A program made the position numbers and the translations under genes. 64,000 bases of DNA, taken from assembly GCF_900177815.1 (NCBI RefSeq), contig NZ_FXAZ01000009.1:1-64000 (forward strand). The letters are read 5' to 3'. Source of the DNA: Paenibacillus aquistagni. Lineage in GTDB: Bacteria > Bacillota > Bacilli > Paenibacillales > Paenibacillaceae. This document shows positions 1 to 8,195 of the stretch, piece by piece. The notes beneath the pieces were generated by a model that made no database searches, was not told the origin of the DNA, and worked only from the letters and a program-made list of their open reading frames with translations. Numbering within the stretch: the stretch's first letter is position 1; each line of letters opens with the position of its first letter.

Positions 1-12
1 CTCTCCATTAAA
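1..12 (-). rRNA. 16S rRNA, extreme 5' end only (gene continues past the left edge)
   Basis: Read on the minus strand, the first bases give TTTAATGGAGAG, which matches the usual 5' end of Bacillota 16S rRNA just before the universal TTTGATCCTGGCTCAG segment. That segment would lie outside the window. The call is supported by a boxA-like leader and tandem promoters directly upstream in the right orientation. Only about 12 bases are visible, so the identification rests mainly on context. Confidence 0.72.
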
Positions 13-75
13 GTGTTTGACTTGCTCATTGGTATTGCTGACGAGAAATTAATTCTCAATAATGTTTCACTCGTT

Positions 76-94
76 GTTCAGTTTTCAAAGAACA
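76..94 (-). promoter_or_regulatory. rRNA leader boxA-type antitermination sequence
   Basis: The minus strand reads TGTTCTTTGAAAACTGAAC, the conserved boxA-like element found in Bacillus and Paenibacillus rRNA leaders and spacers. It lies about 65 bases before the inferred 16S start. In this family it loads Nus factors that keep the untranslated rRNA transcript from terminating. Positions 13-75 between it and the 16S start contain a short dyad (GAGAA/TTCTC type) that could be part of the RNase III processing stalk. Confidence 0.75.
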
Positions 95-142
95 AAGTTA
101 GTTACTTTCATTTATTCACCGCTGTTCAGCGGCGACTTAATT

Positions 143-171
143 AATATATCATATCGTTTTCTAGGAGTCAA
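143..171 (-). promoter_or_regulatory. SigA promoter, proximal rRNA promoter
   Basis: On the minus strand, -35 TTGACT (166-171) and -10 TATATT (143-148) are separated by 17 bp. Transcription runs left into the boxA leader and the 16S gene. An AT-rich tract lies directly upstream (172-182) and could act as an UP element. Confidence 0.75.
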
Positions 172-270
172 CATTTTTTTCAAAAAACTTTCGGCAACTC
201 TCTCTTTTATGAAGTAGATATGAACCTGTTTGAGACGGCTTCAAAAGCCCAGCTCCCAAAACAGGATTTT

Positions 271-300
271 AATATATCATAGAACAACTTTTCTAATCAA
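271..300 (-). promoter_or_regulatory. SigA promoter, distal (second) rRNA promoter
   Basis: On the minus strand, -35 TTGATT (295-300) and -10 TATATT (271-276) are separated by 18 bp. It sits about 130 bp upstream of the proximal promoter and shares its -10 context (GATATATTA). Tandem promoters are typical of rRNA operons. This one is weaker than the proximal one. Confidence 0.55.
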
Positions 301-321
301 GACCCTATTTATGGCTATTGC

Positions 322-355
322 AAAAAAATAACCGCCTGCTTGTAAGCCAAGCGGC
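322..355 (-). terminator. Rho-independent terminator after safA
   Basis: The minus strand shows a GC-rich hairpin (CCGCTTG arm pairing with CAAG/GCGG, with a small bulge) followed by TTATTTTTTT. It lies about 25 bases after the safA stop codon. It separates safA from the rRNA promoters that follow on the same strand. Confidence 0.7.
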
Positions 356-378
356 AGTCTACAATCCCACACCTCTTA

Positions 379-1866
379 TTATCCATTTATCCAAGGCATG
401 CTCTTTTTCTTGCCCGTCTGTCTTGAAGATGAATCAATAGAACGAATCTTTGCTTTTTTCTTTGATTTTGATATTTTCTTCGCACTTGGTATCTTCTTCA
501 CTTCTGGAGCAATTGTTGTATTCGGCTCGATCTGTGAAGCCTCTTCTGTCAGCAATTCCTCACGCGGCTGAGTAGAGGGAAAACCCGCTGCTGCATCATT
601 GCCATTCCCTGCATATGATTCTGGTCCGTACATATTGGGACTATACGAAACATTAGCATATGGCGTATAAGAAGGATTCGCGCTCGATATATACCCTTGC
701 TGCTGCGTATAAGCAGGAGCAAAGTTAGGCATGCCTTGCATATACGGATTGGACCAGTTTGAAGGCTCAATATAAGGCTGGGCAGGAACAACTTGTGCAG
801 CGTAAGGATCTTGGCACGTGCAAGGACCGGCCTGCATTCCCATATAACCTTGCTGAGCAGTCATGGGCATATAGCCAGAGTATGCGGAGTAGTTGGCTGG
901 AGCCATTGAATAATTGGCATAGCCTTGAGACACTGCATGGTACCCCGGCCAATTGTTGTACGACTCCAGCGGATACTGCGCGATCATCTGCTCGTCATGC
1001 TGGCCACCGCAGCCACAGTTTTGAGCAGGCTGCATGGGATTAGGAGGAGCAGAAGAGGATATTGGCGTTAGTGCTCCTTTCGCTGTTATGGAAGAAGGAG
1101 CTGGTGTTGTCGGTTTTAGCGAAGGTGCTGGAATCGAAGGCATCGTTGTCGTGACTGTTGGGGCTGTCAGGATTTGTGGTGCAACTGGGGAAGCCTGCTT
1201 TTCAGGCATTTTTGCTTGAGTGTTTTCAATGACGGCTGGAGCTGTCTTCGCTTGAGGCATAATAACCGCTTCATTCTTAGCCTGCTCTGTTAGAATAGGA
1301 ACCTCCATGGATTCATTTGCTTCTTTCTCCATTTTTGGAGCATTCGATTCCTTCACTTCATGAGATTCATTCGACTCTTTGGCTTCTTTAGCCTCATGCT
1401 TCTCTTTTTCCGGCACCGCTTCATTCGCGGCTAGTGGAGCGATGTTGGCAGGAGCTTCATTTTCAGCAGCCATCATATTGGGAGAAGAAGCATTTGCCCC
1501 TGCATTCTCTTGAACATGGTCCACGGCATGCTCATCTTTTGGCTTTGGAATATTAACGACCTGACCAATAAGCAATACATTTGGATTTTTCAAATGCGGA
1601 TTAGCTGCAATCATCACATCAAGCGGAATTCCCCATGCTTTTGCGAGCTTCCACATCGTGTCGCCTTCTTTGACGACATGCTTATGGATAATTTCATAGC
1701 CTCCCGTTGGGAGCTTTGTAGAAGGAACCTTCACCTTCATGCCAACATCCAGCTTATTCGGATCCTTTAGCTGCGGGTTGAGCTTTATCATTTCCTCTAC
1801 CGTTACACCATATTTCTTCGACAGCGAATATAAGGTATCGCCCTGTTTTACAATATGAATTTTCAC
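379..1866 (-). CDS. safA: SafA-like spore coat morphogenetic protein with two LysM domains
   Basis: A 495-residue protein that starts MKIHIVKQGDTLYSLSKKYG, very close to the N terminus of B. subtilis SafA. The first LysM domain covers about residues 2-48 and a second about 61-107, so it has two LysM modules where B. subtilis SafA has one. The middle is low-complexity (Ala, Asn, Glu, Pro). A Tyr/Asn/Gly/Met-rich section carries two small cysteine motifs (CGC and CTC). The C terminus is strongly basic and ends in KKKSMPWING. In B. subtilis, SafA is recruited to the forespore by SpoVID and organises the inner coat; a SpoVID gene lies at 48634. The start codon is GTG, preceded by TAGGAGG at good spacing. 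The gene lies just downstream of a 24-codon mini-gene whose stop overlaps that ribosome-binding site. The LysM part is certain. The SafA name is well supported by the N terminus and composition. Confidence 0.85.
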   Translation of the reverse strand: MKIHIVKQGDTLYSLSKKYGVTVEEMIKLNPQLKDPNKLDVGMKVKVPSTKLPTGGYEIIHKHVVKEGDTMWKLAKAWGIPLDVMIAANPHLKNPNVLLIGQVVNIPKPKDEHAVDHVQENAGANASSPNMMAAENEAPANIAPLAANEAVPEKEKHEAKEAKESNESHEVKESNAPKMEKEANESMEVPILTEQAKNEAVIMPQAKTAPAVIENTQAKMPEKQASPVAPQILTAPTVTTTMPSIPAPSLKPTTPAPSSITAKGALTPISSSAPPNPMQPAQNCGCGGQHDEQMIAQYPLESYNNWPGYHAVSQGYANYSMAPANYSAYSGYMPMTAQQGYMGMQAGPCTCQDPYAAQVVPAQPYIEPSNWSNPYMQGMPNFAPAYTQQQGYISSANPSYTPYANVSYSPNMYGPESYAGNGNDAAAGFPSTQPREELLTEEASQIEPNTTIAPEVKKIPSAKKISKSKKKAKIRSIDSSSRQTGKKKSMPWING

Positions 1867-1879
1867 GTGCCGTTACCTC

Positions 1880-1954
1880 CTAAGGGAACATCATTCCACA
1901 CACGGGACAATTGCCCGTAACTCCATTGATACATTCTATGCACCACTTAGGCAT
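1880..1954 (-). CDS. 24-residue double-CxxC mini-protein upstream of safA
   Basis: A short reading frame, ATG to TAG, coding 24 residues. It begins MPKWCIECING, continues to a second pair CPVC, and ends GMMFP. The two CxxC pairs (Cys5/Cys8 and Cys16/Cys19) have the spacing of a minimal zinc ribbon or knuckle. A purine-rich ribosome-binding site (AAGAAGGGATG) lies 5-10 bases upstream. The TAG stop is embedded in the TTAGGAGG ribosome-binding site of safA, so translation may be coupled. It is not recognised as a named family. It could act in spore assembly with SafA or be a leader peptide. It is too short to call with certainty. Confidence 0.5.
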   Translation of the reverse strand: MPKWCIECINGVTGNCPVCGMMFP

Positions 1955-2100
1955 TTGACATCCCTTCTTTCTTAAAACTTTCACCACACACTGAATTCAT
2001 CTTCTTTTTCTACTTAACAGCCCATATCTGATGAGACAAACAAGCCCGCTCTTTTGATTATTATCAATTATGAATGTAGGATTGAAACCTAGTTGATGGT

Positions 2101-2143
2101 AAAATGAGAAAACGTCTCATCTCCTATATAAGGAGAGAGACGT
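2101..2143 (-). terminator. Rho-independent terminator after ilvE
   Basis: On the minus strand, ACGTCTC-TCTCCT pairs with AGGAGA-TGAGACGT (13 bp with one bulged base), followed by TTTTCTCATTTT. It ends the pheB-hom-thrC-thrB-pheA-ilvE transcription unit. Confidence 0.8.
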
Positions 2144-2159
2144 CAACATCAAAAGATAA

Positions 2160-3041
2160 TTAAGCTTCATATACCTTCTTGCCGTTTTGAGTAACGACCT
2201 CGCGGAAACGCTTCAGCAAGGATAGCGTAATAGGACCGGCTTGTCCGGTTCCAATCACTCTTCCATCAACCTCTCGAACCGCAATAACCTCTGCGGCCGT
2301 ACCTGTAAAGAACACTTCATCGGCAACATAGACATCATGCAGAGTAAATGGTTCTTCCTTCAACTTATAGCCAAGCTCTTCGCACAGCTCAATGATTGTG
2401 TTGCGCGTAATGCCCTCCAGAGCCCCCAGGTAGCAAGGAGGCGTAAATACGACACCATTTTTCACAATAAAGATGTTGTCGCTTGATCCCTCAGCTACAT
2501 ACCCTTGAGCGTTCAGCATGATCGCTTCGCCTACATCTGCATGATTCGCCTGAATCTTAACCAGAATGTTGTTCAGATAGTTCAGCGACTTAATCTTCGG
2601 ATTCAGAGCGTCTGGAATATTGCGGCGCTGGGACACTGAGATCGTTCTGAGACCATTCAAATAGGCTTCTTCAGGATAGATGGCAAGCTGTTCAACGATA
2701 ACAATAACGCTTGCTTGTGGACAGCGAAGCGGATCAAGGCCCAGATTGCCTGCGCCACGCGATACGATGAGGCGAATATATCCATCCTTGAGCTCATTGC
2801 GGCGAATCGTCTCACAGAGCACCTCTTCCATCTCTTCCATTGTAAGAGGGATATTAAGCATGATCGACTTTGCCGAATCATACAAGCGAACCAAGTGCTC
2901 ATGACACTTGAAGATATTGCCCTCATAGATGCGAATGCCTTCAAAAATGCCGTCGCCATATAAAAAGCCGTGATCGTACACAGATACTTTGGCTTCTTCC
3001 TTTGTAACATATTGACCATCAAGATAAATCCATTGTGTCAT
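2160..3041 (-). CDS. ilvE: Branched-chain amino acid aminotransferase (class IV, PLP)
   Basis: A 293-residue fold-type IV aminotransferase. It would transfer an amino group between glutamate and the 2-oxo acids of leucine, isoleucine and valine in the cytosol. The PLP lysine is K151 in NPKIKSLNYLNNI. The N-terminal YDHGFLYGDGIFEGIR and the C-terminal EGSSDNIF and FFTGTAAEV segments are typical of IlvE-type enzymes. Length is normal for the family. The ribosome-binding site GGAGGTG lies inside the last codons of pheA, only 2 bases separate the genes, and a terminator follows. Placement beside pheA and the thr genes fits amino-acid synthesis. D-amino-acid aminotransferases share the fold, so substrate choice is inferred. 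Confidence 0.88.
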   Translation of the reverse strand: MTQWIYLDGQYVTKEEAKVSVYDHGFLYGDGIFEGIRIYEGNIFKCHEHLVRLYDSAKSIMLNIPLTMEEMEEVLCETIRRNELKDGYIRLIVSRGAGNLGLDPLRCPQASVIVIVEQLAIYPEEAYLNGLRTISVSQRRNIPDALNPKIKSLNYLNNILVKIQANHADVGEAIMLNAQGYVAEGSSDNIFIVKNGVVFTPPCYLGALEGITRNTIIELCEELGYKLKEEPFTLHDVYVADEVFFTGTAAEVIAVREVDGRVIGTGQAGPITLSLLKRFREVVTQNGKKVYEA

Positions 3042-3043
3042 AC

Positions 3044-3925
3044 TTACACCTCCAAGTTATGTGGTTGTTCTAATGCCCAACTTTTGCTTGAATAGCTAGG
3101 ATAGGAGCCCAGTACGCGTACTTGACAGCCTAGCGCCTCTATCTCTTCAATCGCCGAGGGGAGCAGAATTGAGTCCAACGACAGCTCCACATCGATGTAA
3201 AAATAATAGCTTCCCAGTTGACGCTTGGTCGGCCGTGATTCAATTCTCGACAAGTTGATTCTTCTCCAAGAAAAGGCCGCCAGCACCTGATGAAGCGCAC
3301 CAGGGAAATCCTCAGGCAGCGTGACGAGCATCGTCGTCTTGGCAGCAGATTCAACAGCAGAAGTAACAGGTGACTGCCCTACCAAAATGAACCGGGTAAA
3401 GTTGTTGTCGTGATCCGTTACATTCGGCTCCAGCACATCCAATTGATGGGTAGCTGCTCCAAGTCGTGTTCCGATCGCTACCCAACCTTCCTCAGAATGG
3501 TTCTTCACCATACGGATCGCCTCTGAAGTGCTGCTTACATGCTCTTGCTCCGCATGCGGAAGATATTTGCGAAGAAATTGTGTGCATTGCGCCATCGCTA
3601 CTGGGTGTGACAGTACCCTTTTGACCGTTGTCCAGTCTCCTTGTATCTCTTGCTTGCGTCCTACAATATTCTGGATGGACGGATATACCCATTCCGCTTG
3701 AATAGGCAGATCCACCTCATGCACCAGCCAATCCATATGGAGATTAACGGAGCCTTCTATTGTATTCTCAATCGGAATGACACTGTAATCTGTATCTCCG
3801 TTTGCTGTCGATGTAAACACATCTGAGATCAATTTATAATGAACCAATTCGTGCTTATCTCCAAGCAAATGAACAGCTGCCTCGTGAGAGACAGACCCTG
3901 CTGGCAATAAAGCAATACGAGCCAT
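3044..3925 (-). CDS. pheA: Prephenate dehydratase
   Basis: A 293-residue monofunctional prephenate dehydratase, which makes phenylpyruvate for phenylalanine. The N-terminal catalytic region contains the IPIENTIEGSV segment and the catalytic TRF motif in NNFTRFILVG. The C-terminal ACT domain (about residues 200-275) has the allosteric GALHQVL and ESRPTKRQLGSYYFYID motifs that bind phenylalanine, so feedback inhibition is likely. The usual N-terminal GPxGTFS is altered here to LLPAGSVSHEAA, a mild deviation. In B. subtilis pheA directly follows pheB. Here hom, thrC and thrB lie between them. Confidence 0.93.
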   Translation of the reverse strand: MARIALLPAGSVSHEAAVHLLGDKHELVHYKLISDVFTSTANGDTDYSVIPIENTIEGSVNLHMDWLVHEVDLPIQAEWVYPSIQNIVGRKQEIQGDWTTVKRVLSHPVAMAQCTQFLRKYLPHAEQEHVSSTSEAIRMVKNHSEEGWVAIGTRLGAATHQLDVLEPNVTDHDNNFTRFILVGQSPVTSAVESAAKTTMLVTLPEDFPGALHQVLAAFSWRRINLSRIESRPTKRQLGSYYFYIDVELSLDSILLPSAIEEIEALGCQVRVLGSYPSYSSKSWALEQPHNLEV

Positions 3926-3972
3926 ACCAACTCACGCCTTCCCTTATCTTCTTCAATTCCAGTTCCCGCATG

Positions 3973-4938
3973 CTACGATGAAGAGGATACAGGAATATGA
4001 TCATGGATATTTGAAGCTTGTCCTTCTAACCATACCGCACCTTCTGTGCAAGGATCAAGCTGGAATACATCGGCTTCTACGCCATGCTGAGCCAGCGTAT
4101 CGCTCATATATTGAATGAGTCCAGCAATCTTCGCCTCATCGCGCTCAACAAGCGCGATTGCTGTAGGTCCAGCGCCGCTAAGCGCTGCGCCAAGAGCCCC
4201 GTGGCGGACGGCGTGCTTGAGCACTTCATCAAGACCAGGAACGAGACTTGCCCGGTAGGGCTGATGCATGCGATCTTGCATCGCAACACCCAATAGATCA
4301 TGCTGGCCTGTCGACAGAGCCACAGCTAGGAGAGAAGACCGGCTTACATTGAACACGACATCCTTCATGTCATATTGCGAGGGAAGAATGCTTCGTGCTT
4401 TTTTGGTCTCCAGATGAAAGCGCGGCACAGCTGCTACTGTTGTTAATGAATCTGATAGCGCTAGATTCAGCCCATAGGCCTGCTTGCCATCCCATGCTGC
4501 AACAATAAGACCTCCATATAAGGAAGCTCCCGCGTTATCCGGATGCTTCTCTATATTCGTTGCCATATCGAAAAGCGCTTGCTTGGACAACGGCTCATCA
4601 AGCAGCGCATTGGCTGCAAACAGCGCCCCGACAATAGCCGTCGCACTGCTGCCTAATCCTCGCGTGAGCGGAATCTCACTGTAGACCTCTACCTCAAGTG
4701 GAATGATCGTCTGCCCCACTTCACGGAACAGACGATGCGCCACCTTCACGATCAGATTGTCTTCATTGCTAGGCAGCCCTTCCAGATGATTGCCGTACAT
4801 ACGAACAATTGTCTTCTCAGCCGGCTTCATGCCGATCCATAAATGAAGAGACAGGGCCAGACCGAGTGTATCGAATCCTGGCCCCAGATTGGCAGTGCTG
4901 GCAGGTACTCTTACGAGAACACCTTCTTCACGCATCAT
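3973..4938 (-). CDS. thrB: Homoserine kinase
   Basis: A 321-residue GHMP-family kinase that phosphorylates homoserine for threonine synthesis. The start [16 protein letters not shown] and the ATP-binding loop [14 protein letters not shown] are diagnostic. A C-terminal GHMP motif [12 protein letters not shown] is present. The ATG overlaps the thrC stop by 4 bases (ATGA), the mark of translational coupling. ThrC uses its product. The C-terminal tail (about 20 residues) is poorly conserved. Confidence 0.95.
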   Translation of the reverse strand: MMREEGVLVRVPASTANLGPGFDTLGLALSLHLWIGMKPAEKTIVRMYGNHLEGLPSNEDNLIVKVAHRLFREVGQTIIPLEVEVYSEIPLTRGLGSSATAIVGALFAANALLDEPLSKQALFDMATNIEKHPDNAGASLYGGLIVAAWDGKQAYGLNLALSDSLTTVAAVPRFHLETKKARSILPSQYDMKDVVFNVSRSSLLAVALSTGQHDLLGVAMQDRMHQPYRASLVPGLDEVLKHAVRHGALGAALSGAGPTAIALVERDEAKIAGLIQYMSDTLAQHGVEADVFQLDPCTEGAVWLEGQASNIHDHIPVSSSS

Positions 4939-6005
4939 CCCTCTTCACGCTCCAGCCGTTGAATAGCCTCCATTACCGCTTCTTCGGTATCTGGAACAAC
5001 AAGCGGCTCTATCCCAGCGGTCTTGATTGCGACATTTGGATCTTTAAGGCCGTTGCCTGTCAATACGCACACAACGGATTCTCCGCCTGTGAAGTAACCC
5101 TCTTGATGAAGCTTGATCACCCCAGCCAGCGAGGCAGCAGAAGCCGGCTCTGCAAATACGCCTTCTTTGGCTGCGAGCTGCTGGTAAGCAGACAATATCT
5201 GTTCATCCGTCACGTAATTGATCTGTCCTTCCGATTGCTGCGCTGCCTCCACAGCTGTCTTCCAGCTGGCAGGGTTGCCGATGCGAATAGCAGTAGCGAT
5301 CGTTTCCGGTTCAAGGATCGGCTCACCTTTAACGATAGCCATCGCCCCTTCTGCTTCAAAGCCCAGCATGCGCGGGCGTTTGGTGGATCTTCCCGCTTCA
5401 TGGTATTCCTTAAATCCTTTCCAGTACGCGGAAATGTTGCCCGCATTCCCTACTGGAATAGCCAGCATGTCAGGAGCATCTCCAAGCTGATCACATACCT
5501 CGAAAGCAGCCGTCTTCTGCCCTTCAATCCGGTATGGATTCACGGAGTTTACAAGTGTAATCGGATGCTTTGCCGTTATTTCACGAACAATCTCAAGCGC
5601 ACGGTCAAAGTTGCCTTCAATAGCAATAACCTTAGCTCCATATATCATCGCCTGCGCGAGCTTGCCGAGTGCAATATTGTTGTTAGGGATCAACACGATG
5701 CAGTTAAGACCAGCACGAGCCGCATAAGCTGCTGCCGCCGCGGAAGTATTGCCCGTAGAAGCACACATGATTGTACGGCTTCCTTCCTCGACTGCCTTTG
5801 CAACTGCCATCACCATGCCGCGATCCTTAAAAGATCCAGTCGGATTCAAGCCCTCATATTTTAAATAGATATTAATGCCAAGCTCCTTAGACAACGCTTC
5901 AGCATGAATTAACGGCGTATTGCCCTCATGGAGTGTAAGCATCGGAGTCGCTTCATTTATTGGCAGCATGGATTGATAAGTGTGCAATAGTCCCATATAT
6001 CTCAT
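4935..6005 (-). CDS. thrC: Threonine synthase
   Basis: A PLP-dependent beta-family enzyme of about 356 residues that converts O-phosphohomoserine to threonine. The PLP lysine lies in [11 protein letters not shown]. The phosphate-binding and core motifs [36 protein letters not shown] and [12 protein letters not shown] are all present and very similar to B. subtilis ThrC. The longest frame begins at 6020. The ATG at 6005 is chosen because GGGGGAG lies 6 bases before it, and the protein then starts [10 protein letters not shown], which aligns with the family N terminus. It overlaps thrB by 4 bases. Confidence 0.95.
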   Translation of the reverse strand: MRYMGLLHTYQSMLPINEATPMLTLHEGNTPLIHAEALSKELGINIYLKYEGLNPTGSFKDRGMVMAVAKAVEEGSRTIMCASTGNTSAAAAAYAARAGLNCIVLIPNNNIALGKLAQAMIYGAKVIAIEGNFDRALEIVREITAKHPITLVNSVNPYRIEGQKTAAFEVCDQLGDAPDMLAIPVGNAGNISAYWKGFKEYHEAGRSTKRPRMLGFEAEGAMAIVKGEPILEPETIATAIRIGNPASWKTAVEAAQQSEGQINYVTDEQILSAYQQLAAKEGVFAEPASAASLAGVIKLHQEGYFTGGESVVCVLTGNGLKDPNVAIKTAGIEPLVVPDTEEAVMEAIQRLEREEG

Positions 6006-6230
6006 CGGTTTCTCCCCCATTTATACGATTGATCACTGAAAGCAGCATCGTGATTAGGTTCGCCCATGTCTTGCGTAAATCAGGCACGATATCTTGGTTG
6101 TTCACTTGCTTATTAAACCCAAGACCAACCTTCGTTACGTCCCTAATATCACATGCCGTTCAGCAGTTCATTGCCTTACCGTACAATTCCTTATATTTCA
6201 AACCATAGATTGAGTAGAATTCTTAAATGC

Positions 6231-7517
6231 TTAACCTTCTACACGATAGGCGCTCTTGATCGACTTGATGACATCCAGTTGATTGAACTCATTCAACACC
6301 TTGTTCATGCTCGATTGGCTTGCCTCATGCGTCACAATGACAATTTCCGCATCCGGATTATGGGGATTCGGCTGCTGAACGACAGACTCCAAGCTCACGT
6401 TGAACTTCGTGAATACTTGTGTAATCTTCGCAAGCACGCCCGCCTTATCGTGCACATCAAGCAAAATAAAGTTCTTGTATGCGATCTGATCATCTGTCTT
6501 CAACTTCTTCTCTTTATAGGCATGGTGGGCTTGCTGGCCCGTTACACCAAGGCGCATATTGCGAATAACCGCCACCAAATCTGCCACGACAGAGGTTGCA
6601 GTTGGCATCTCCCCAGCTCCTGGTCCATAGAACATCGTCTCGCCTACAGCTTCACCATATACATATACAGCGTTGAACACGCCATTGACTGAAGAGAGCG
6701 GATGAGAGCTCTTTACCATTGTAGGCTGAACCACAACGCTAATCTGATCATCTTGACGCTCAGCAATGCCAAGCAGCTTCATCTCATAGCCAAGACGCTT
6801 CGCGTACAGGATATCCTGCTTCGACACGTTAGAGATTCCGCGCACCGATACATCTTCTAGCGCTACATTGGCATGGAAGCCTAGCGTCGCTAGAATCGCC
6901 ATCTTTCTAGCGGCATCCAGCCCCTCAACATCAGAGGTTGGATCGGACTCAGCGTATCCAAGCGCTTGCGCTTCCTTCAAAACATCTTCATAGGCGGCAC
7001 CTTCCTGACTCATCTTGGTCAAGATATAGTTGGTTGTGCCATTCACAATCCCCATGATCTTCGTGATGCGATCAGAAGAGAAACCTTCCATTAAGGTACG
7101 AATAATTGGAATGCCGCCAGCGACACTGGCTTCATAATAGACATCACATTGATTGGCTTTCGCTTTCTCCATAATCTCAACACCATGCAGCGCCATAAGA
7201 TCCTTATTAGCTGTCACAATATGCTTCCCGCGATCCAATGCCTCAATGATATAACCCTTCGTTGGCTCAATGCCGCCCATCACTTCAACGATAACGTCAA
7301 TGTCCGGATCATAAATAACATCCCATGGGTTCTCTGTCATCACTTCAGAGTTGACATGAAGATGACGCTGCTTCGCAAGATCTTTGACAAGAATCTTGCT
7401 AATCTGAATTGGAGAGCCTACTTGACTGCTTAAATCCTCTTGATGACCTTCGACAATGCGGACAACACCGGTACCCACTGTACCCATTCCTAGTAATCCT
7501 ACCTTAATTGGTCTCAT
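6231..7517 (-). CDS. hom: Homoserine dehydrogenase with ACT domain
   Basis: A 428-residue NAD(P)-dependent enzyme that reduces aspartate semialdehyde to homoserine. The Rossmann motif GLLGMGTVGTGVVRI is at the N terminus. The catalytic-domain signature (GIVNGTTNYILTKM, DPTSDVEGLDAARK) is in the middle. An ACT domain (about 350-425) is at the C terminus, typical of the threonine-regulated Gram-positive form. The ribosome-binding site is GGGAGGA. The 225 bp between hom and thrC show no clear hairpin terminator, so read-through is likely, although a thrC promoter there cannot be excluded. Confidence 0.95.
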   Translation of the reverse strand: MRPIKVGLLGMGTVGTGVVRIVEGHQEDLSSQVGSPIQISKILVKDLAKQRHLHVNSEVMTENPWDVIYDPDIDVIVEVMGGIEPTKGYIIEALDRGKHIVTANKDLMALHGVEIMEKAKANQCDVYYEASVAGGIPIIRTLMEGFSSDRITKIMGIVNGTTNYILTKMSQEGAAYEDVLKEAQALGYAESDPTSDVEGLDAARKMAILATLGFHANVALEDVSVRGISNVSKQDILYAKRLGYEMKLLGIAERQDDQISVVVQPTMVKSSHPLSSVNGVFNAVYVYGEAVGETMFYGPGAGEMPTATSVVADLVAVIRNMRLGVTGQQAHHAYKEKKLKTDDQIAYKNFILLDVHDKAGVLAKITQVFTKFNVSLESVVQQPNPHNPDAEIVIVTHEASQSSMNKVLNEFNQLDVIKSIKSAYRVEG

Positions 7518-7550
7518 CCCATGTTCCTCCCATTCCCATGCATCTAAATG

Positions 7551-7988
7551 TTAACCTTGGCCTATTACCATAACCCGCTTCACTCCTGGAATTTCCCGCA
7601 GCGCATCAAGCATCTGCCCAAATGGCTCTGCTATCAAAGATGTCTCTACGGAAAGGACCACATTGGCTATTCCCTGCAAAGGAATCGTCTGATGAATGGT
7701 CAGAACATTGCCTTCATAATTCGCCACTGACCCGAGCACCTTGGACAGAATACCCGAACGATGATCAAGATCCAGTGAGATCGTGACGATACGCTCCCGC
7801 TCTAATTGATTCAAAGGAAAAATGCCATCTTTATATTTATAGAAAGCACTTCGGCTCAAATCTACGCGTTCTGCAGCCTCATGTACGGTCTTCACTTCCC
7901 CAGCAGCCAGCAGCTGCTTGGCCTTCACCGTCTTCACGACCGCTTCAGGCAAAATATCTTCTCTTACGAGATAATAACGTTCAGACAT
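7551..7988 (-). CDS. pheB: ACT domain protein PheB (UPF0735 family)
   Basis: A 145-residue protein. The N-terminal helical part (EAAERVDLSRSAFYKYKDGI) resembles a helix-turn-helix. The C-terminal ACT domain (about 70-142) contains LDLDHRSGILSKVLG. It matches the PheB/YszB family that accompanies pheA in Bacillus. Its molecular function is not settled; the ACT domain suggests amino-acid-sensitive regulation of aromatic synthesis. It is the first gene of the operon and has a strong SigA promoter. In B. subtilis it directly follows obg. Here a 16-kb carbohydrate locus separates them. The ribosome-binding site is GGAGGA. Confidence 0.88.
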   Translation of the reverse strand: MSERYYLVREDILPEAVVKTVKAKQLLAAGEVKTVHEAAERVDLSRSAFYKYKDGIFPLNQLERERIVTISLDLDHRSGILSKVLGSVANYEGNVLTIHQTIPLQGIANVVLSVETSLIAEPFGQMLDALREIPGVKRVMVIGQG

Positions 7989-8032
7989 TGTTACGTCCTC
8001 CGTGTAAAGACTTTTGTATATTCATAGAGGAC

Positions 8033-8061
8033 ATTATATCGAAACTACTGGAGATTGGCAA
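8033..8061 (-). promoter_or_regulatory. SigA promoter for the pheB-hom-thr-pheA-ilvE operon
   Basis: On the minus strand, -35 TTGCCA (8056-8061), a 17-bp spacer and a perfect -10 TATAAT (8033-8038) lie about 45 bp upstream of the pheB start codon. A second TATAAT (near 8090-8095) lies further upstream but has no convincing -35. Confidence 0.78.
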
Positions 8062-8149
8062 TAGGCATCAAATAAAGTTGAATACATTATACACGATATT
8101 CCAAGAGTTTAAGTGAATTTTTCCACCTCAACCTAAAACGGCCATTCTA

Positions 8150-8178
8150 CTAAAAAAGAAGACCTCTGCAAGGTCTTC
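8150..8178 (-). terminator. Rho-independent terminator after the aldo/keto reductase gene
   Basis: On the minus strand, a perfect 8-bp stem GAAGACCT/AGGTCTTC with a 5-base loop is followed by TTTTTT. It isolates the carbohydrate locus from the pheB promoter. Confidence 0.9.
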
Positions 8179-8195
8179 TTCGCTTGAGCTGCTTC

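Noticed and set aside
4809-5864. 351-codon open frame on the plus strand
   Set aside because: It lies entirely antisense to thrB and thrC, which are certain. It has no ribosome-binding site, and the composition is rich in Cys, Arg, Ser and His as expected of a complementary-strand shadow.
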